From positions 7,746-71,745 of the forward strand of contig JAJYWG010000254.1 of assembly GCA_021791615.1 (NCBI GenBank): 64,000 bases of DNA, read 5' to 3'. Of this stretch, positions 9,125 to 17,000 are shown in pieces; the stretch's first letter is position 1, and each line of letters begins with the position of its first letter. The notes under the pieces were generated by a model. The model made no database searches. It saw only the letters and a program-made list of their open reading frames with translations, and was not told the DNA's origin. This stretch comes from Actinomycetes bacterium. GTDB taxonomy: Bacteria > Actinomycetota > Acidimicrobiia > Acidimicrobiales > RAAP-2. A program made the translations under genes and the position numbers.

Positions 9125-10381
9125 TCAGCCGGCTCCGAATGCGACCGGAAGCGCGAACGGCGATCGGAAGGCCAGTCCTCGGATGTGCAAATCCTGCCCC
9201 GGTTCGGGTGCCAACCGGAGATTAGGACAGCGGTCCAAGAGGGTGTTGACCGCTACCCGGGTCTCCATGCGGGCCAAGTGCATGCCGAGGCAGACGTGGA
9301 CCCCGAAGCCGAAGCCAACGTGCTGGCGCACTTCGCGGAACATGTCGAACTCGTCGGGGTTGTCGTACTTGCGGGCGTCGTGGTTCGCTGCGCCGAGGAG
9401 CAACGCCACGTCGGCTCCCTCGGGAACCGGGACGCCCGCGATCTCGGTGTCCTTGGTCGCACGGCGGAGGATGACCGTGACCGGCGGCTCCCAGCGGATC
9501 GACTCTTCGAACGCCTGGGGGATGAGCGAGCGGTCCGCTCGGACGGCGTCGAGCTGGTCGGGATGGGTGAGCAGCCCGTAGAGCAGGCTTCCAGAGGATC
9601 GGTAGGTCGTCTCCACGCCGGCCGGGAGGAGCAGGCGAAGGAAGGAGTAGATCTCCTCGTCGGTCAGCCGCTGGCCGTCGACCTCGACGTGTACGAGCTC
9701 GGTGATGAGGTCGTCCTCGGGAACCGCCCTGCGCTTGGCCAGCACGTCGGCGAAGTAGTCCCGCAAGCCCTCCGACGCGGCCACGCCGCGCTCCCAGTTG
9801 GCCGAGACGCTGGTGATCTCCACTGCCCAGCGCTGGAACTTCGGGTAGTCGCGGCGGGGCAGGCCGAGGATCTGGGCGATCACCTGGACCGGGAAGTTGA
9901 AGGTGAGCTCTTTCACGAGGTCGGCGTGGCCCCGATCGGCAAAGTTGTCGATGAGCTCGTTGACGACCGCCCTGACCAGACCGTCCTCCCATTTCTCCAG
10001 CATCTTCGAGCGGAACGCCGGCGAGACCAGCGCTCGCTGCATCCGGTGCTCTGGTTCGTCCATCTGGAGGATGGTCCGACCCATCACCATCCCGATGACC
10101 CCCTCGTAGATCTGCGAGGAGAACGTCTCGTTGTCGCGTAGCACCTGGACACACTCGTCGAACCCGAGCACCGTGACTGGTTCGATCGGACCGAAGGTCT
10201 CGCTGGCGCCGGCGCCGAGGTCGATGGGGCCGACGTGGACCGGGCTCTCGGCCAGGAGCTCGGCCATGATCGGGAACGGGTCGCGTACGTCGCCGGCCAC
10301 CGTGTCCTGGAGCTCGTAGGGATCGAACGGTGCGATCGTACCGGTGTCCTGGGGCGTGCCGGCGTCTTGGGTCGTGGTCAC
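9125..10381 (-). CDS. Cytochrome P450
   Basis: 418 residues from a GTG at 10381, which has AGGAGGT seven bases upstream. The I-helix oxygen-activation motif AGVETT is at 254-259, the ExxR pair is E293/R296, and the heme-cysteine loop GFGFGVHVCLG holds C364. It is a soluble class I bacterial P450 that needs a ferredoxin, which is encoded two genes downstream. As first gene of the run it probably hydroxylates an alkyl, terpenoid or steroid-like substrate before oxidation to an acid. I cannot assign a CYP family. The leader contains two palindromes shared with a divergent TetR gene, so substrate-induced derepression is likely. Confidence 0.95.
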   Translation of the reverse strand: MTTTQDAGTPQDTGTIAPFDPYELQDTVAGDVRDPFPIMAELLAESPVHVGPIDLGAGASETFGPIEPVTVLGFDECVQVLRDNETFSSQIYEGVIGMVMGRTILQMDEPEHRMQRALVSPAFRSKMLEKWEDGLVRAVVNELIDNFADRGHADLVKELTFNFPVQVIAQILGLPRRDYPKFQRWAVEITSVSANWERGVAASEGLRDYFADVLAKRRAVPEDDLITELVHVEVDGQRLTDEEIYSFLRLLLPAGVETTYRSSGSLLYGLLTHPDQLDAVRADRSLIPQAFEESIRWEPPVTVILRRATKDTEIAGVPVPEGADVALLLGAANHDARKYDNPDEFDMFREVRQHVGFGFGVHVCLGMHLARMETRVAVNTLLDRCPNLRLAPEPGQDLHIRGLAFRSPFALPVAFGAG

Positions 10382-10407
10382 GATGCCACCTCCTGTCCCT
10401 CCCAGGC

Positions 10408-10422
10408 TGCACGCTGCGTGCA
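10408..10422. promoter_or_regulatory. 15-bp perfect palindrome in the P450 leader
   Basis: TGCACGCTGCGTGCA has 7-base perfect arms around a single T. It lies 27 bases upstream of the P450 GTG, so it could be an operator or a small hairpin in the 5' untranslated region. Confidence 0.55.
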
Positions 10423-10440
10423 ACCTGGCACACCCTACAG

Positions 10441-10454
10441 CAAACGTTCGTTTG
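10441..10454. promoter_or_regulatory. TetR-type operator between divergent P450 and tetR genes
   Basis: CAAACGTTCGTTTG has perfect 6-base arms with a 2-base centre. From memory it fits the CNAACGNNCGTTNG pattern reported for PaaR-type TetR repressors; a literature check is needed. It lies between the P450 and the divergent TetR gene and is the natural binding site for that TetR protein. A TTGACG at 10452-10457 could be a -35 for the TetR gene overlapped by the site. Confidence 0.65.
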
Positions 10455-10522
10455 ACGCTCGGCACGGGGGCGGTACGGCGCTCGGTTCGACGGGGGCCCT
10501 GCTCCCGGCCGAGAATGACCCG

Positions 10523-11203
10523 GTGACCCCGCAACCCCCCTCGCCGGTCGGCAATCTGACGACGGTCGGCACGACCCAGCGCCAGCACATTCTCGACACG
10601 GCCCTGGCGCTCATGTCCCAGCGCGGGGTGGACGGGACGAGCATGCGCGACCTGGCGGCAGCTGCCAACCTCAACGTGGCGTCGCTGTACCACTACTTCC
10701 CGTCCAAGCGGGACCTGCTGGTCGCAGTTCTCGAAGATCGCGGGTTCATCGCCGGACTGGCAGCGCCGAGCCCGGCTGCGCTCACCCGCGATCCAGCCGA
10801 TGCTCTGTCCGAGCTGCTCGACGACATCCTGCGCTCGATGCTCGAGGTGGAGGACTTCATCCGCCTCATGCTCGGCGAAGTGCTCCGCGGTGACGAGACC
10901 GCCTTCGCTGTCGGCGCCGAGCTCTTCGCCGCCACCCAGGCATCGCTCGAACGATGGCTGGCCGAGTGCGATCCCCAAGTCTGCGAGGAGACGGGGCCCG
11001 CCGCAGTCGCCCGGATGCTGCGAGCGATGGTCGTCGGGCTGTTCTTCGAGCACGTCGCGGGCGTGCTCGACGACGGCGACGACCCGGCGGGGGCGTTCCG
11101 GCGGCGGGCCGAGGAGGCGGCGGCGCTGCTTCGCTCCCGGGCCGCCAGCTCCTCATCGGATCCAGGCGATGCTGCTCGCTCGGGCTCCGATCAGGCCAGG
11201 TAG
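10523..11203 (+). CDS. TetR/AcrR family transcriptional regulator
   Basis: 226 residues from a GTG at 10523. The N-terminal helix-turn-helix (about 18-65) carries TSMRDLAAAANLNVASLYHYF followed by SKRDLLVAVL, the hallmark of TetR proteins. The C-terminal ligand domain is typical in length. It is divergent from the P450 operon with an excellent palindrome between them, so it probably represses the P450 run and itself until a substrate or acyl-CoA binds. The 3' end overlaps the convergent CoA ligase gene by 13 bases (11191-11203). The start is uncertain because no strong Shine-Dalgarno precedes it. Confidence 0.92.
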   Translation: MTPQPPSPVGNLTTVGTTQRQHILDTALALMSQRGVDGTSMRDLAAAANLNVASLYHYFPSKRDLLVAVLEDRGFIAGLAAPSPAALTRDPADALSELLDDILRSMLEVEDFIRLMLGEVLRGDETAFAVGAELFAATQASLERWLAECDPQVCEETGPAAVARMLRAMVVGLFFEHVAGVLDDGDDPAGAFRRRAEEAAALLRSRAASSSSDPGDAARSGSDQAR

Positions 11204-12759
11204 TCCTGTCGCAGCAGGCGCTTCACGACCTTGCCGTTGGGATCCCTCGGCAGCTCGTCGACCAGCTTCCACTCCCTCGGCACCTTGTAGTCGGCGAGGT
11301 GCGCTCGGACGTGGCCGGCCAGCTCGTCGACCGACACCGCGGAGCGTGCCTCGACGACTGCCACCAACTGCTCGCCGTCTCGCTCGTGGGGCACACCGAA
11401 GACGGCGCAGTCGACGACTGCCGGGTGGCGGTAGAGGACCTCTTCGATCTCGCGAGGTGCGACGTTGACCCCGCCCCACAGCACCATGTCCGACGCCCGG
11501 TCGGTGATGGTGAGGTAGCCGTCGGCGTCCAGGTGCCCGATGTCCCCGACCGTGAACGCCTCGTCACGCCACGCCTGCGCCGTTGCGTCAGGATCATTGC
11601 GGTAGGTGAAACGCTGGGCGCCGGGGGGCTTGATCCAGATGATCCCGTCGGTCCCGGCCGGCAGCGGCTCGCCGGCCTCGGACAGCACTCGGATCTCGAC
11701 ACCGGGCCACGGACGACCGACGCTGCCGGGGTGCTCCTTCCACTCGTGCGGGGAGATCCTGGTGGCACCCCCCTCGCTCGCGCCGTAGAGCTCGTGGATC
11801 TCGGTGCGGGGGAACGCCTCCATCATGCGGTACTTGACCGCGACCGGGCACGGTGCGCCGCCGTGGACGATCAGGCGCAGCGTGGAGACCTCCGCTGCAC
11901 GGCGCTCCTCCTCGGGGACCTCCAGCAACCGGATGAAGTGCGCCGGCACCATGAACGAGCGGGTCCCCCCGTATCGGTGCACGGCCCCGAGGAACTCCCG
12001 CGCGTCGAACCGATCGAGAAGGACCGTCGTCGCACCGACGTACAGAGCGGTGAGGGCCCACCCGGCATGCGCTGCGTGGTAGGCGGGCCCCGACATCACG
12101 TAGACGTCGTCCGAGGTCCAGCCCCACAAGGCCGCCTGGCCTTGCATCCCTGCCCGGCGGGCGGCGAGGTCCCCGAGCCCGCCGTGCACGACGCCCTTGG
12201 GGCGGGCGGTGGTCCCCGAGGTGTAGAAGACGAGCTCGGGCCCCGGACCGCTGTCGAGCGACGGGTCGGCAGGAGAGCGAGCGATCCGATCCTCGTAGCC
12301 GCCAAGGGACCGTGGCCGACCACCCGAGGACTGCGGACCGCCGGGCGGCTCGTCGGTGAGAAGCGGGGGGGAGCCGATCCCGGCTCGCTGCACGGCCTCG
12401 CCGATCACGTCGGCGAGATCGCCGTTCCCCACCACGGCGCCCACCCCTGCGTCGGCGAGGAGAAAGCTGAGCTCCGAGGCTTTGAGGTGCCAGTTGACCG
12501 GGAGGTACGGCGCACCAGCCATGGCCGCCGCGATCGCCACTTCGAAAGGCTCGAACCCGTTGCGCAGGACTGCCGCCACCGGGCGGCCGGGCCCGGCGCC
12601 CATCTCGGCAAGGACCGCGGCCAAGCGCCGCGCCCGGTCGTCGAGCTCACCGTAGGTGCGCATCCGCTCTCCCACCACGAGCGCCGCGTGCTCCGGCTGC
12701 CGGTGGGCGTGGGACGTGACGCCTTGCTCCGCCGCTGCTCCGCCGGCTGTCGTGCCCAC
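11191..12759 (-). CDS. Acyl-CoA synthetase (AMP-forming)
   Basis: 522 residues. The P-loop FYTSGTTARPKGV, the A8 region GDIGHLDADGYLTITDR followed by LWGGVNVAPREIEEVL, and the C-terminal catalytic lysine in PRDPNGKVVKRLL are all present. It forms acyl-AMP and then acyl-CoA; the substrate is unknown. The frame is open back to 12945, but GTG 12759 is chosen because TACCTT lies eight bases upstream on the minus strand, a leaderless promoter like others here. It is divergent from the SRPBCC gene and convergent with the TetR gene, overlapping it by 13 bases. Confidence 0.92.
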   Translation of the reverse strand: MGTTAGGAAAEQGVTSHAHRQPEHAALVVGERMRTYGELDDRARRLAAVLAEMGAGPGRPVAAVLRNGFEPFEVAIAAAMAGAPYLPVNWHLKASELSFLLADAGVGAVVGNGDLADVIGEAVQRAGIGSPPLLTDEPPGGPQSSGGRPRSLGGYEDRIARSPADPSLDSGPGPELVFYTSGTTARPKGVVHGGLGDLAARRAGMQGQAALWGWTSDDVYVMSGPAYHAAHAGWALTALYVGATTVLLDRFDAREFLGAVHRYGGTRSFMVPAHFIRLLEVPEEERRAAEVSTLRLIVHGGAPCPVAVKYRMMEAFPRTEIHELYGASEGGATRISPHEWKEHPGSVGRPWPGVEIRVLSEAGEPLPAGTDGIIWIKPPGAQRFTYRNDPDATAQAWRDEAFTVGDIGHLDADGYLTITDRASDMVLWGGVNVAPREIEEVLYRHPAVVDCAVFGVPHERDGEQLVAVVEARSAVSVDELAGHVRAHLADYKVPREWKLVDELPRDPNGKVVKRLLRQDYLA

Positions 12760-12767
12760 GATGCGCG

Positions 12768-12773
12768 AAGGTA
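12768..12773 (-). promoter_or_regulatory. -10 box of a leaderless CoA ligase mRNA
   Basis: TACCTT on the minus strand followed by eight bases and the GTG start at 12759. This is the spacing seen at several other starts in the window and decides the start of that gene. Confidence 0.5.
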
Positions 12774-12820
12774 GCACCGACGTGTTGCCGGGTCCGGGGG
12801 TGGAAGGGTAAGCAAGGGTG

Positions 12821-13291
12821 ATGACGAAGCCCGACGCCGAGGAGACCGTAGAGATTGCCGCGCCGGCACCGGACGTCTGGGCGTTGCGCCTCGATTTCAC
12901 CAGGCTTCCCGAGTACAACCCCGACGTGAGCGAGGTGAACCGCATCCGTTCTGGCTCGGGGATCGGTGGCGAGCTGGGTGCTGGGGCGTGCTACCGGTTC
13001 GTCCTGGCGACCTCCCACGGGCCTCACCCCGTCGAGCTCGCCGTCAGCTCGGTCGTCGAGGACCGCGAGGTGGTCGCGACCATGGACGGGGCGCTGAGAG
13101 CCCGGGAGGCCTTCCAGGTGGAGGCTCTCAGCCCCGTACGGTGCCGGGCGAGCCTCGCACTCTGGCTGGAGCTGCCCGCAGGGATCGCCCCGGAGGTGGC
13201 CGAGGGCGTCGTGGAGGGTGGGAGGCGTCAGATCCGAGCCGAGCTGGACCGCATGAACGAGGTGCTTTCGGCTCCGGCTGCGCCGGCATGA
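12821..13291 (+). CDS. SRPBCC (START-like) family protein
   Basis: 156 residues from the ATG at 12821 (a GTG lies one codon upstream). The N-terminal EETVEIAAPAPDVWALRLDF is the usual first strand and helix of the SRPBCC fold, which binds hydrophobic ligands in a deep cavity. The C-terminal long helix (about 120-150) closes the fold. It lies 16 bases before the PaaK-like ligase on the same strand, so it is probably co-transcribed and might bind the same hydrophobic acid. Family members range from cyclases to lipid carriers, so no reaction is assigned. Confidence 0.85.
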   Translation: MTKPDAEETVEIAAPAPDVWALRLDFTRLPEYNPDVSEVNRIRSGSGIGGELGAGACYRFVLATSHGPHPVELAVSSVVEDREVVATMDGALRAREAFQVEALSPVRCRASLALWLELPAGIAPEVAEGVVEGGRRQIRAELDRMNEVLSAPAAPA

Positions 13292-13307
13292 GCCCGGCTG
13301 TGCCAAC

Positions 13308-14669
13308 ATGACAGCCATGTCAGGTCCCGACTCGGTCTCGACTCCCCCGTTCGCCCCCGGCATGCTCGGACCGATCCCCCGCGATCCGGGCCAGGCGCTC
13401 TGGGACCCCGACAAGCAGGCGATGGACCCGGAACGGCGGCGCCATCTCCAAGACCAGCGAGTGAGGGATCTCGTCACCCGGGTCATCGAGACGCCGGTGC
13501 CCCTGTTCAAGGACAAGCTCGCCGCAGCCGGCGTTCACAGTCCCGAGGACGTGAGCGGCGTCGACGATCTCTGGAGGATCCCCCTCACTGTGAAGCAGGA
13601 CCTCCGGGACTCGGAGGCCGCTGCACCGCCGTGGGGTACGTACCGCTTCACCGATCCCCGAGACGGCGTGCGTCTCGGGACGTCGACCGGGACCACCGGG
13701 CAGCCGACCATCACGATCTGGACCCGCAAGGACCTCTGGGTCGAGTACGAGTCAGGCGCCCGCAACTGGTGGCGGATGGGCTACCGCCCCGGGATGATCG
13801 TGACCCACGCGCATCCGGCCTACCTCTACGGAGGCGGACAGATGCTCCAGGGAACCTACGAGTACCTCGGGCTGCTGAGCCTGTGGGTGCCGCCGCCCGA
13901 CACCGACGAGCTGGCCGAGCAGGCCGTCCGCTTCTGGACGCGGGTGACCCCGGACATCCCTTTCATGGGCTTCGCCACCGGGCGCTTCCTCGAGGTCGCC
14001 AACAAGTTGGGCATCCCTCTCGAAGACGCAGGCCTCACGGGCCTCAAAGCGCCACCGGGCTTCGGGATGGGTCGTGGCGGCATGCCTCTCATGACGGCGG
14101 GAGCCGAGTGCTACGCATACGTCGGCGGCCCGTGCGGGCAGTCGCCGGGCGCCCACATTCACGAGGACTGGGCCGTGGTCCAGGCCGTCGACCCGGCCAC
14201 CGGGCGCGAAGTCCCCGACGGCGAGTGGGGCAACCTCACCGTGACCACCCTGGATCGGGACAACGGCCTGCTGCGCTACGACCTCGAGGAGGCCTGTGCC
14301 ATCCTGCGCGAGCCGTGCCCGTGCGGGGAGACCTCCATCCGCGGCCTGTGGGGCGGGAGGTTCAAGGATCTGCTCACCTGTCAGGGCACCCGGTTCCAGC
14401 TCAACGAGCTCGAGTCGGTGCTGCGCGGCATCGAAGAGCTGAGCCGCCCTTCACTCGAGTACCAGGTGGTCCAGCCCGACGGCAGCGACACCCCGCTCAA
14501 AGTGCGCGTAGAAGTGGCATCGGAGGATGCAGACCTGCGACGCCGGGCTGCCGAGCGCCTCGCTGCCGACGTCAAGGCGGCGCTCGGCGTGGTCGTGGAC
14601 GCCGAGCTCCTCGATCGCGACACCATCCCCCGGGCCGGCTACAAAGCGACCCGGATCGTCGACTCTTGA
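13308..14669 (+). CDS. Phenylacetate-CoA ligase-like (PaaK family) adenylate-forming enzyme
   Basis: 453 residues, close to PaaK length. The phosphate-binding motif STGTTGQPT is near residue 127, followed by a PaaK-like central region. The short C-terminal domain has LWGGRFKDLLTCQGTRFQLNELE and a terminal basic PRAGYKATRI. PaaK enzymes make aryl-CoA thioesters, but many actinobacterial members act on other acids, so the substrate is open. The start is ATG 13308 or ATG 13317, and a 14-bp TGACA-N4-TGTCA palindrome lies exactly over these codons. If its mRNA is leaderless, a protein bound there would block initiation. Confidence 0.88.
   Translation: MTAMSGPDSVSTPPFAPGMLGPIPRDPGQALWDPDKQAMDPERRRHLQDQRVRDLVTRVIETPVPLFKDKLAAAGVHSPEDVSGVDDLWRIPLTVKQDLRDSEAAAPPWGTYRFTDPRDGVRLGTSTGTTGQPTITIWTRKDLWVEYESGARNWWRMGYRPGMIVTHAHPAYLYGGGQMLQGTYEYLGLLSLWVPPPDTDELAEQAVRFWTRVTPDIPFMGFATGRFLEVANKLGIPLEDAGLTGLKAPPGFGMGRGGMPLMTAGAECYAYVGGPCGQSPGAHIHEDWAVVQAVDPATGREVPDGEWGNLTVTTLDRDNGLLRYDLEEACAILREPCPCGETSIRGLWGGRFKDLLTCQGTRFQLNELESVLRGIEELSRPSLEYQVVQPDGSDTPLKVRVEVASEDADLRRRAAERLAADVKAALGVVVDAELLDRDTIPRAGYKATRIVDS
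13309..13322. promoter_or_regulatory. TGACA-N4-TGTCA palindrome over the PaaK-like start codon
   Basis: TGACAGCCATGTCA, perfect 5-base arms, followed by GG as at several other copies in this window. It overlaps the first codons of the PaaK-like gene. It could be a repressor site at the transcription start, or chance imposed by the codons. The identical layout at six other promoters favours the former. Confidence 0.5.
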
Positions 14670-14674
14670 ACGGG

Positions 14675-14703
14675 CTCCATCGGCCCGAGCCGCGCTGATG
14701 GAG
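14675..14703. terminator. Possible bidirectional terminator stem-loop
   Basis: CTCCATC (14675-14681) pairs with GATGGAG (14697-14703). A small CGGC/GCCG stem is nested inside. It lies between the convergent PaaK-like and hypothetical genes. There is no T run, as is usual at such high GC. Confidence 0.4.
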
Positions 14704-14712
14704 GCACGCCGA

Positions 14713-14991
14713 TCAGAGGTCCGAGTCGCGGGCGCGGCCAACCTCTTGGACCTCGCGCACCGCCGTCGTGCGGAACCCGAGGCTCGTCTCGGTGGCGCCT
14801 GCGACCTCGGTAGCCCAGTAGACGACCATCGCCTTGCCGAGCACGGGGCCGTCGATGGCGATGAACCGGCGCCAGATCCCGTCCTGGGGCTGGGTGTCGG
14901 CAGGGCCGTGGCGACCGTGGACGCGCCGGATCTGCTTCCCGTCGCAGTCGACGTCGTAGACCGATCCGGACTCGGTACGGACTCGCAGCAC
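14713..14991 (-). CDS. Small conserved-looking protein of unknown function
   Basis: 92 residues from a GTG at 14991. TACACT lies seven bases upstream on the minus strand, so the message is probably leaderless; a TTG at 15039 would add 16 residues. The sequence is soluble, starts with a beta-rich stretch (VLRVRTESGSVYDVDCDGK) and has a central IWRRFIAIDGPVLGKAMVVYW segment. I do not recognise a family. It is convergent with the PaaK-like gene and divergent from the DedA gene 92 bases away. Codon use is like its neighbours and the frame is clean, so it is probably real. Confidence 0.65.
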   Translation of the reverse strand: MLRVRTESGSVYDVDCDGKQIRRVHGRHGPADTQPQDGIWRRFIAIDGPVLGKAMVVYWATEVAGATETSLGFRTTAVREVQEVGRARDSDL

Positions 14992-15083
14992 GCCCCGGAG
15001 TGTAGGGCCGGTCGCCGCCTGAGGAGAGGCTGTGGCCAATTGTCGCAGGATGGAGCGGCGGGGCGGCTAGAAAGGGGGCTTCC

Positions 15084-15905
15084 ATGGAACATTTTCTCTC
15101 CCACTGGGGCTACCTGGCGCTGTTCGCGTTCAACTTCACCTCGGCGCTCGGGATCCCGGTCGGCTCGGAGCCGGCCATGGGCTACGCCGGCGCGCTGGCC
15201 AGTGGGGAGCTGACCGCCCACGGCGACCCCCATCTCCAGCTCGGGATCGTGATACTCGTCGCGATCGCCGGGGACACCGCGGGGTCGGTCGCCGGGTACT
15301 CGATCGGCCGGTTCGGGGGGCGGCCCCTCATCGACCGTCTCGGTCGCTTCATCCTGCTCACCCACCGCGACTTGGACCGGGCCGAGGCGTGGTTCGAGCG
15401 CCGAGGCGATCCATTCGTCTTCGTCGGCCGGCTCATCCCGCTCCTGCGCTCCTTCGTCTCTTTGGCCGCCGGTATCGGGGAGATGGCGTTCGGCACCTTT
15501 CTCGCCTTCACGCTCCTCGGGGTCGCGATCTATGACGCCGCCATCTGCAGCATCGGCTATGCCCTCGGAAGCGGTTGGGACCACGTGATCAAGGCCTTTA
15601 GCGATGCCGGCTACGTGGTGGCCGCACTCGTCGTCTTGGGCGTGGTCGGTGTCATCCTCCACCGGGTGAGTGTCATCCGAGCCGAGAACAGCGGTCGTGC
15701 CCCGTCAGGACAGCGAGGCCGCCATGCGCCGGGCGCGGCCGGTGGCGAGCGGGCCGACGGGAATGTCGGTTCGGGGTTCCAGCCTGTGGGGAGTGCGACC
15801 GCCGACGCGCTCACGGACGTGACCCGAGAGCCCCTCCGCCCGCACGAGCACAGCCACGTGAAGGTGCGGCCACCGGTCCGCCCGGAGACCGAACCGGCCG
15901 ACTGA
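15084..15905 (+). CDS. DedA family (SNARE-associated/VTT domain) membrane protein
   Basis: 273 residues, ATG at 15084 with AAAGGGGG just upstream. It has several membrane segments: the N-terminus to about 25, about 50-75, and two between 130 and 205. The DedA core motif is seen as FVFVGRLIPLLRSFVSLAAGIGEM. DedA proteins are polytopic inner-membrane transporters, some of which flip lipid carriers. The last 55 residues are a Gly/Arg/Ala-rich cytoplasmic tail without recognisable features. It is probably monocistronic, as a 17-bp tandem repeat follows directly and the next gene is convergent. Confidence 0.9.
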   Translation: MEHFLSHWGYLALFAFNFTSALGIPVGSEPAMGYAGALASGELTAHGDPHLQLGIVILVAIAGDTAGSVAGYSIGRFGGRPLIDRLGRFILLTHRDLDRAEAWFERRGDPFVFVGRLIPLLRSFVSLAAGIGEMAFGTFLAFTLLGVAIYDAAICSIGYALGSGWDHVIKAFSDAGYVVAALVVLGVVGVILHRVSVIRAENSGRAPSGQRGRHAPGAAGGERADGNVGSGFQPVGSATADALTDVTREPLRPHEHSHVKVRPPVRPETEPAD

Positions 15906-15985
15906 GCTCGGGGGACCCAGGTGCTCGGGGGACCCAGGTGCTCAGGGGACCCAGGTGCTCGGGGAACCCAGGTGCTCGGGGGACC
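15906..15985. repeat. 17-bp tandem repeat (four copies plus a partial)
   Basis: Units of GCTCGGGGGACCCAGGT run at 15906-15922, 15923-15939, 15940-15956 and 15957-15973, then a partial copy to 15985. Copies differ at one or two bases. It starts right after the DedA stop and ends before the convergent dioxygenase gene. Confidence 0.9.
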
Positions 15986-15991
15986 AGCCCC

Positions 15992-16963
15992 TCAGGTCCT
16001 TTGGGCAGCCCGCCAGGGGCCGAGGTCGAGACCCGGATAGCGTTCCGCAGTCGCGTCGAGCAACTCCTCGGACCAGATCGGGTGGCCGGGGGGCGGGAAG
16101 CCGAAAAGCTCCAGGTCTCTCACGCTCGAGCCCTCGACAAACGCGGTCCACTCGTCGGAGGTGGAGACCGATTGCTGGGTGTCGTACCCGATCCAGTCCT
16201 GGTCGGCACCCTTGAACGCCAGCGCCAGCAAGAACCTGGCCGTCCCCGACGACTCGAAGGGAGCCCCGCGATGGAAGACATCGGCGCGGTACGCGAGGTA
16301 CGAACCACGCACGCCGGGGGCACGATGCTCGAGACGGTAGAGATCGGGCTCCATTCCCGGGAGCAGCACCCCATAACGGGCCGCCACCGGCGAGCTGCCG
16401 GTCGCGCCGGCCGAGTCGGAAAGGCGGACAAGGCGCGTGGGGTTGTCGTCGTCGGTGACGTCCGAGAGGTACAGGAAACCCTGGACGTTCCACCACGGTG
16501 CGCGAGACACGGCGGGGAGCCACGAGTGATTGCGGTCGGTGTGCATCGGCTGCTCGTAGTTCGTGAGCCCGGAGTACTTGGCGCTCGCCTGCGCCTGATA
16601 GAGGCGAATGTCGGGCGTGCCGAGCGCACGTTCGGCGAAGTCGACAACTGAAGCATGGACGCATAGGCGGTTGAGCCTCCCCGCACCAGGGAACGGGAAG
16701 GTCTTCACCCATCGCTGCTGCTCGGGCCGGAAACCCGGACCCTCCTCGGGCCAGACGAACCCGGCTCGGGGCTCCGCCGGTCGGCCCTTCCATCGTTCGG
16801 TCACGCCGTCGGGGTCCGCGTGGTACTCCTCGGCGCTCGGAAAGATCTCCCAAAGGTCTTCGGTGGCAGCATCGATCTCGTCGGTCCCCACCAGACCCTC
16901 GAGGAGCACCCACCCTTCACGGCGCCACGCGGCCACCTCCTCTTCGGTCGCCAGCCGCGCCAT
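15992..16963 (-). CDS. Phytanoyl-CoA dioxygenase (PhyH) family protein
   Basis: 323 residues from the ATG at 16963 (a GTG precedes it by one codon). It is an Fe(II)/2-oxoglutarate-dependent oxygenase: the HxD pair is H141/D143 in MHTDRNHS, and the distal histidine is H231 in DVFHRGAPF. These enzymes hydroxylate hydrophobic substrates, for example the alpha-carbon of branched acyl-CoAs. It follows a CoA ligase gene by about 37 bases on the same strand, which fits ligation and then hydroxylation, although the substrate is not known. PhyH proteins also act in secondary metabolism. Confidence 0.85.
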   Translation of the reverse strand: MARLATEEEVAAWRREGWVLLEGLVGTDEIDAATEDLWEIFPSAEEYHADPDGVTERWKGRPAEPRAGFVWPEEGPGFRPEQQRWVKTFPFPGAGRLNRLCVHASVVDFAERALGTPDIRLYQAQASAKYSGLTNYEQPMHTDRNHSWLPAVSRAPWWNVQGFLYLSDVTDDDNPTRLVRLSDSAGATGSSPVAARYGVLLPGMEPDLYRLEHRAPGVRGSYLAYRADVFHRGAPFESSGTARFLLALAFKGADQDWIGYDTQQSVSTSDEWTAFVEGSSVRDLELFGFPPPGHPIWSEELLDATAERYPGLDLGPWRAAQRT

Positions 16964-17000
16964 CACGCCGCCTGGCCGCGATCCCGAGCGGGCGACTCGG

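Noticed and set aside
8327..10141. 604-codon open frame on the plus strand opposite the thiolase-like and P450 genes
   Set aside because: It is antisense to well-supported genes, is Arg/His/Gly-rich and shows no motifs.
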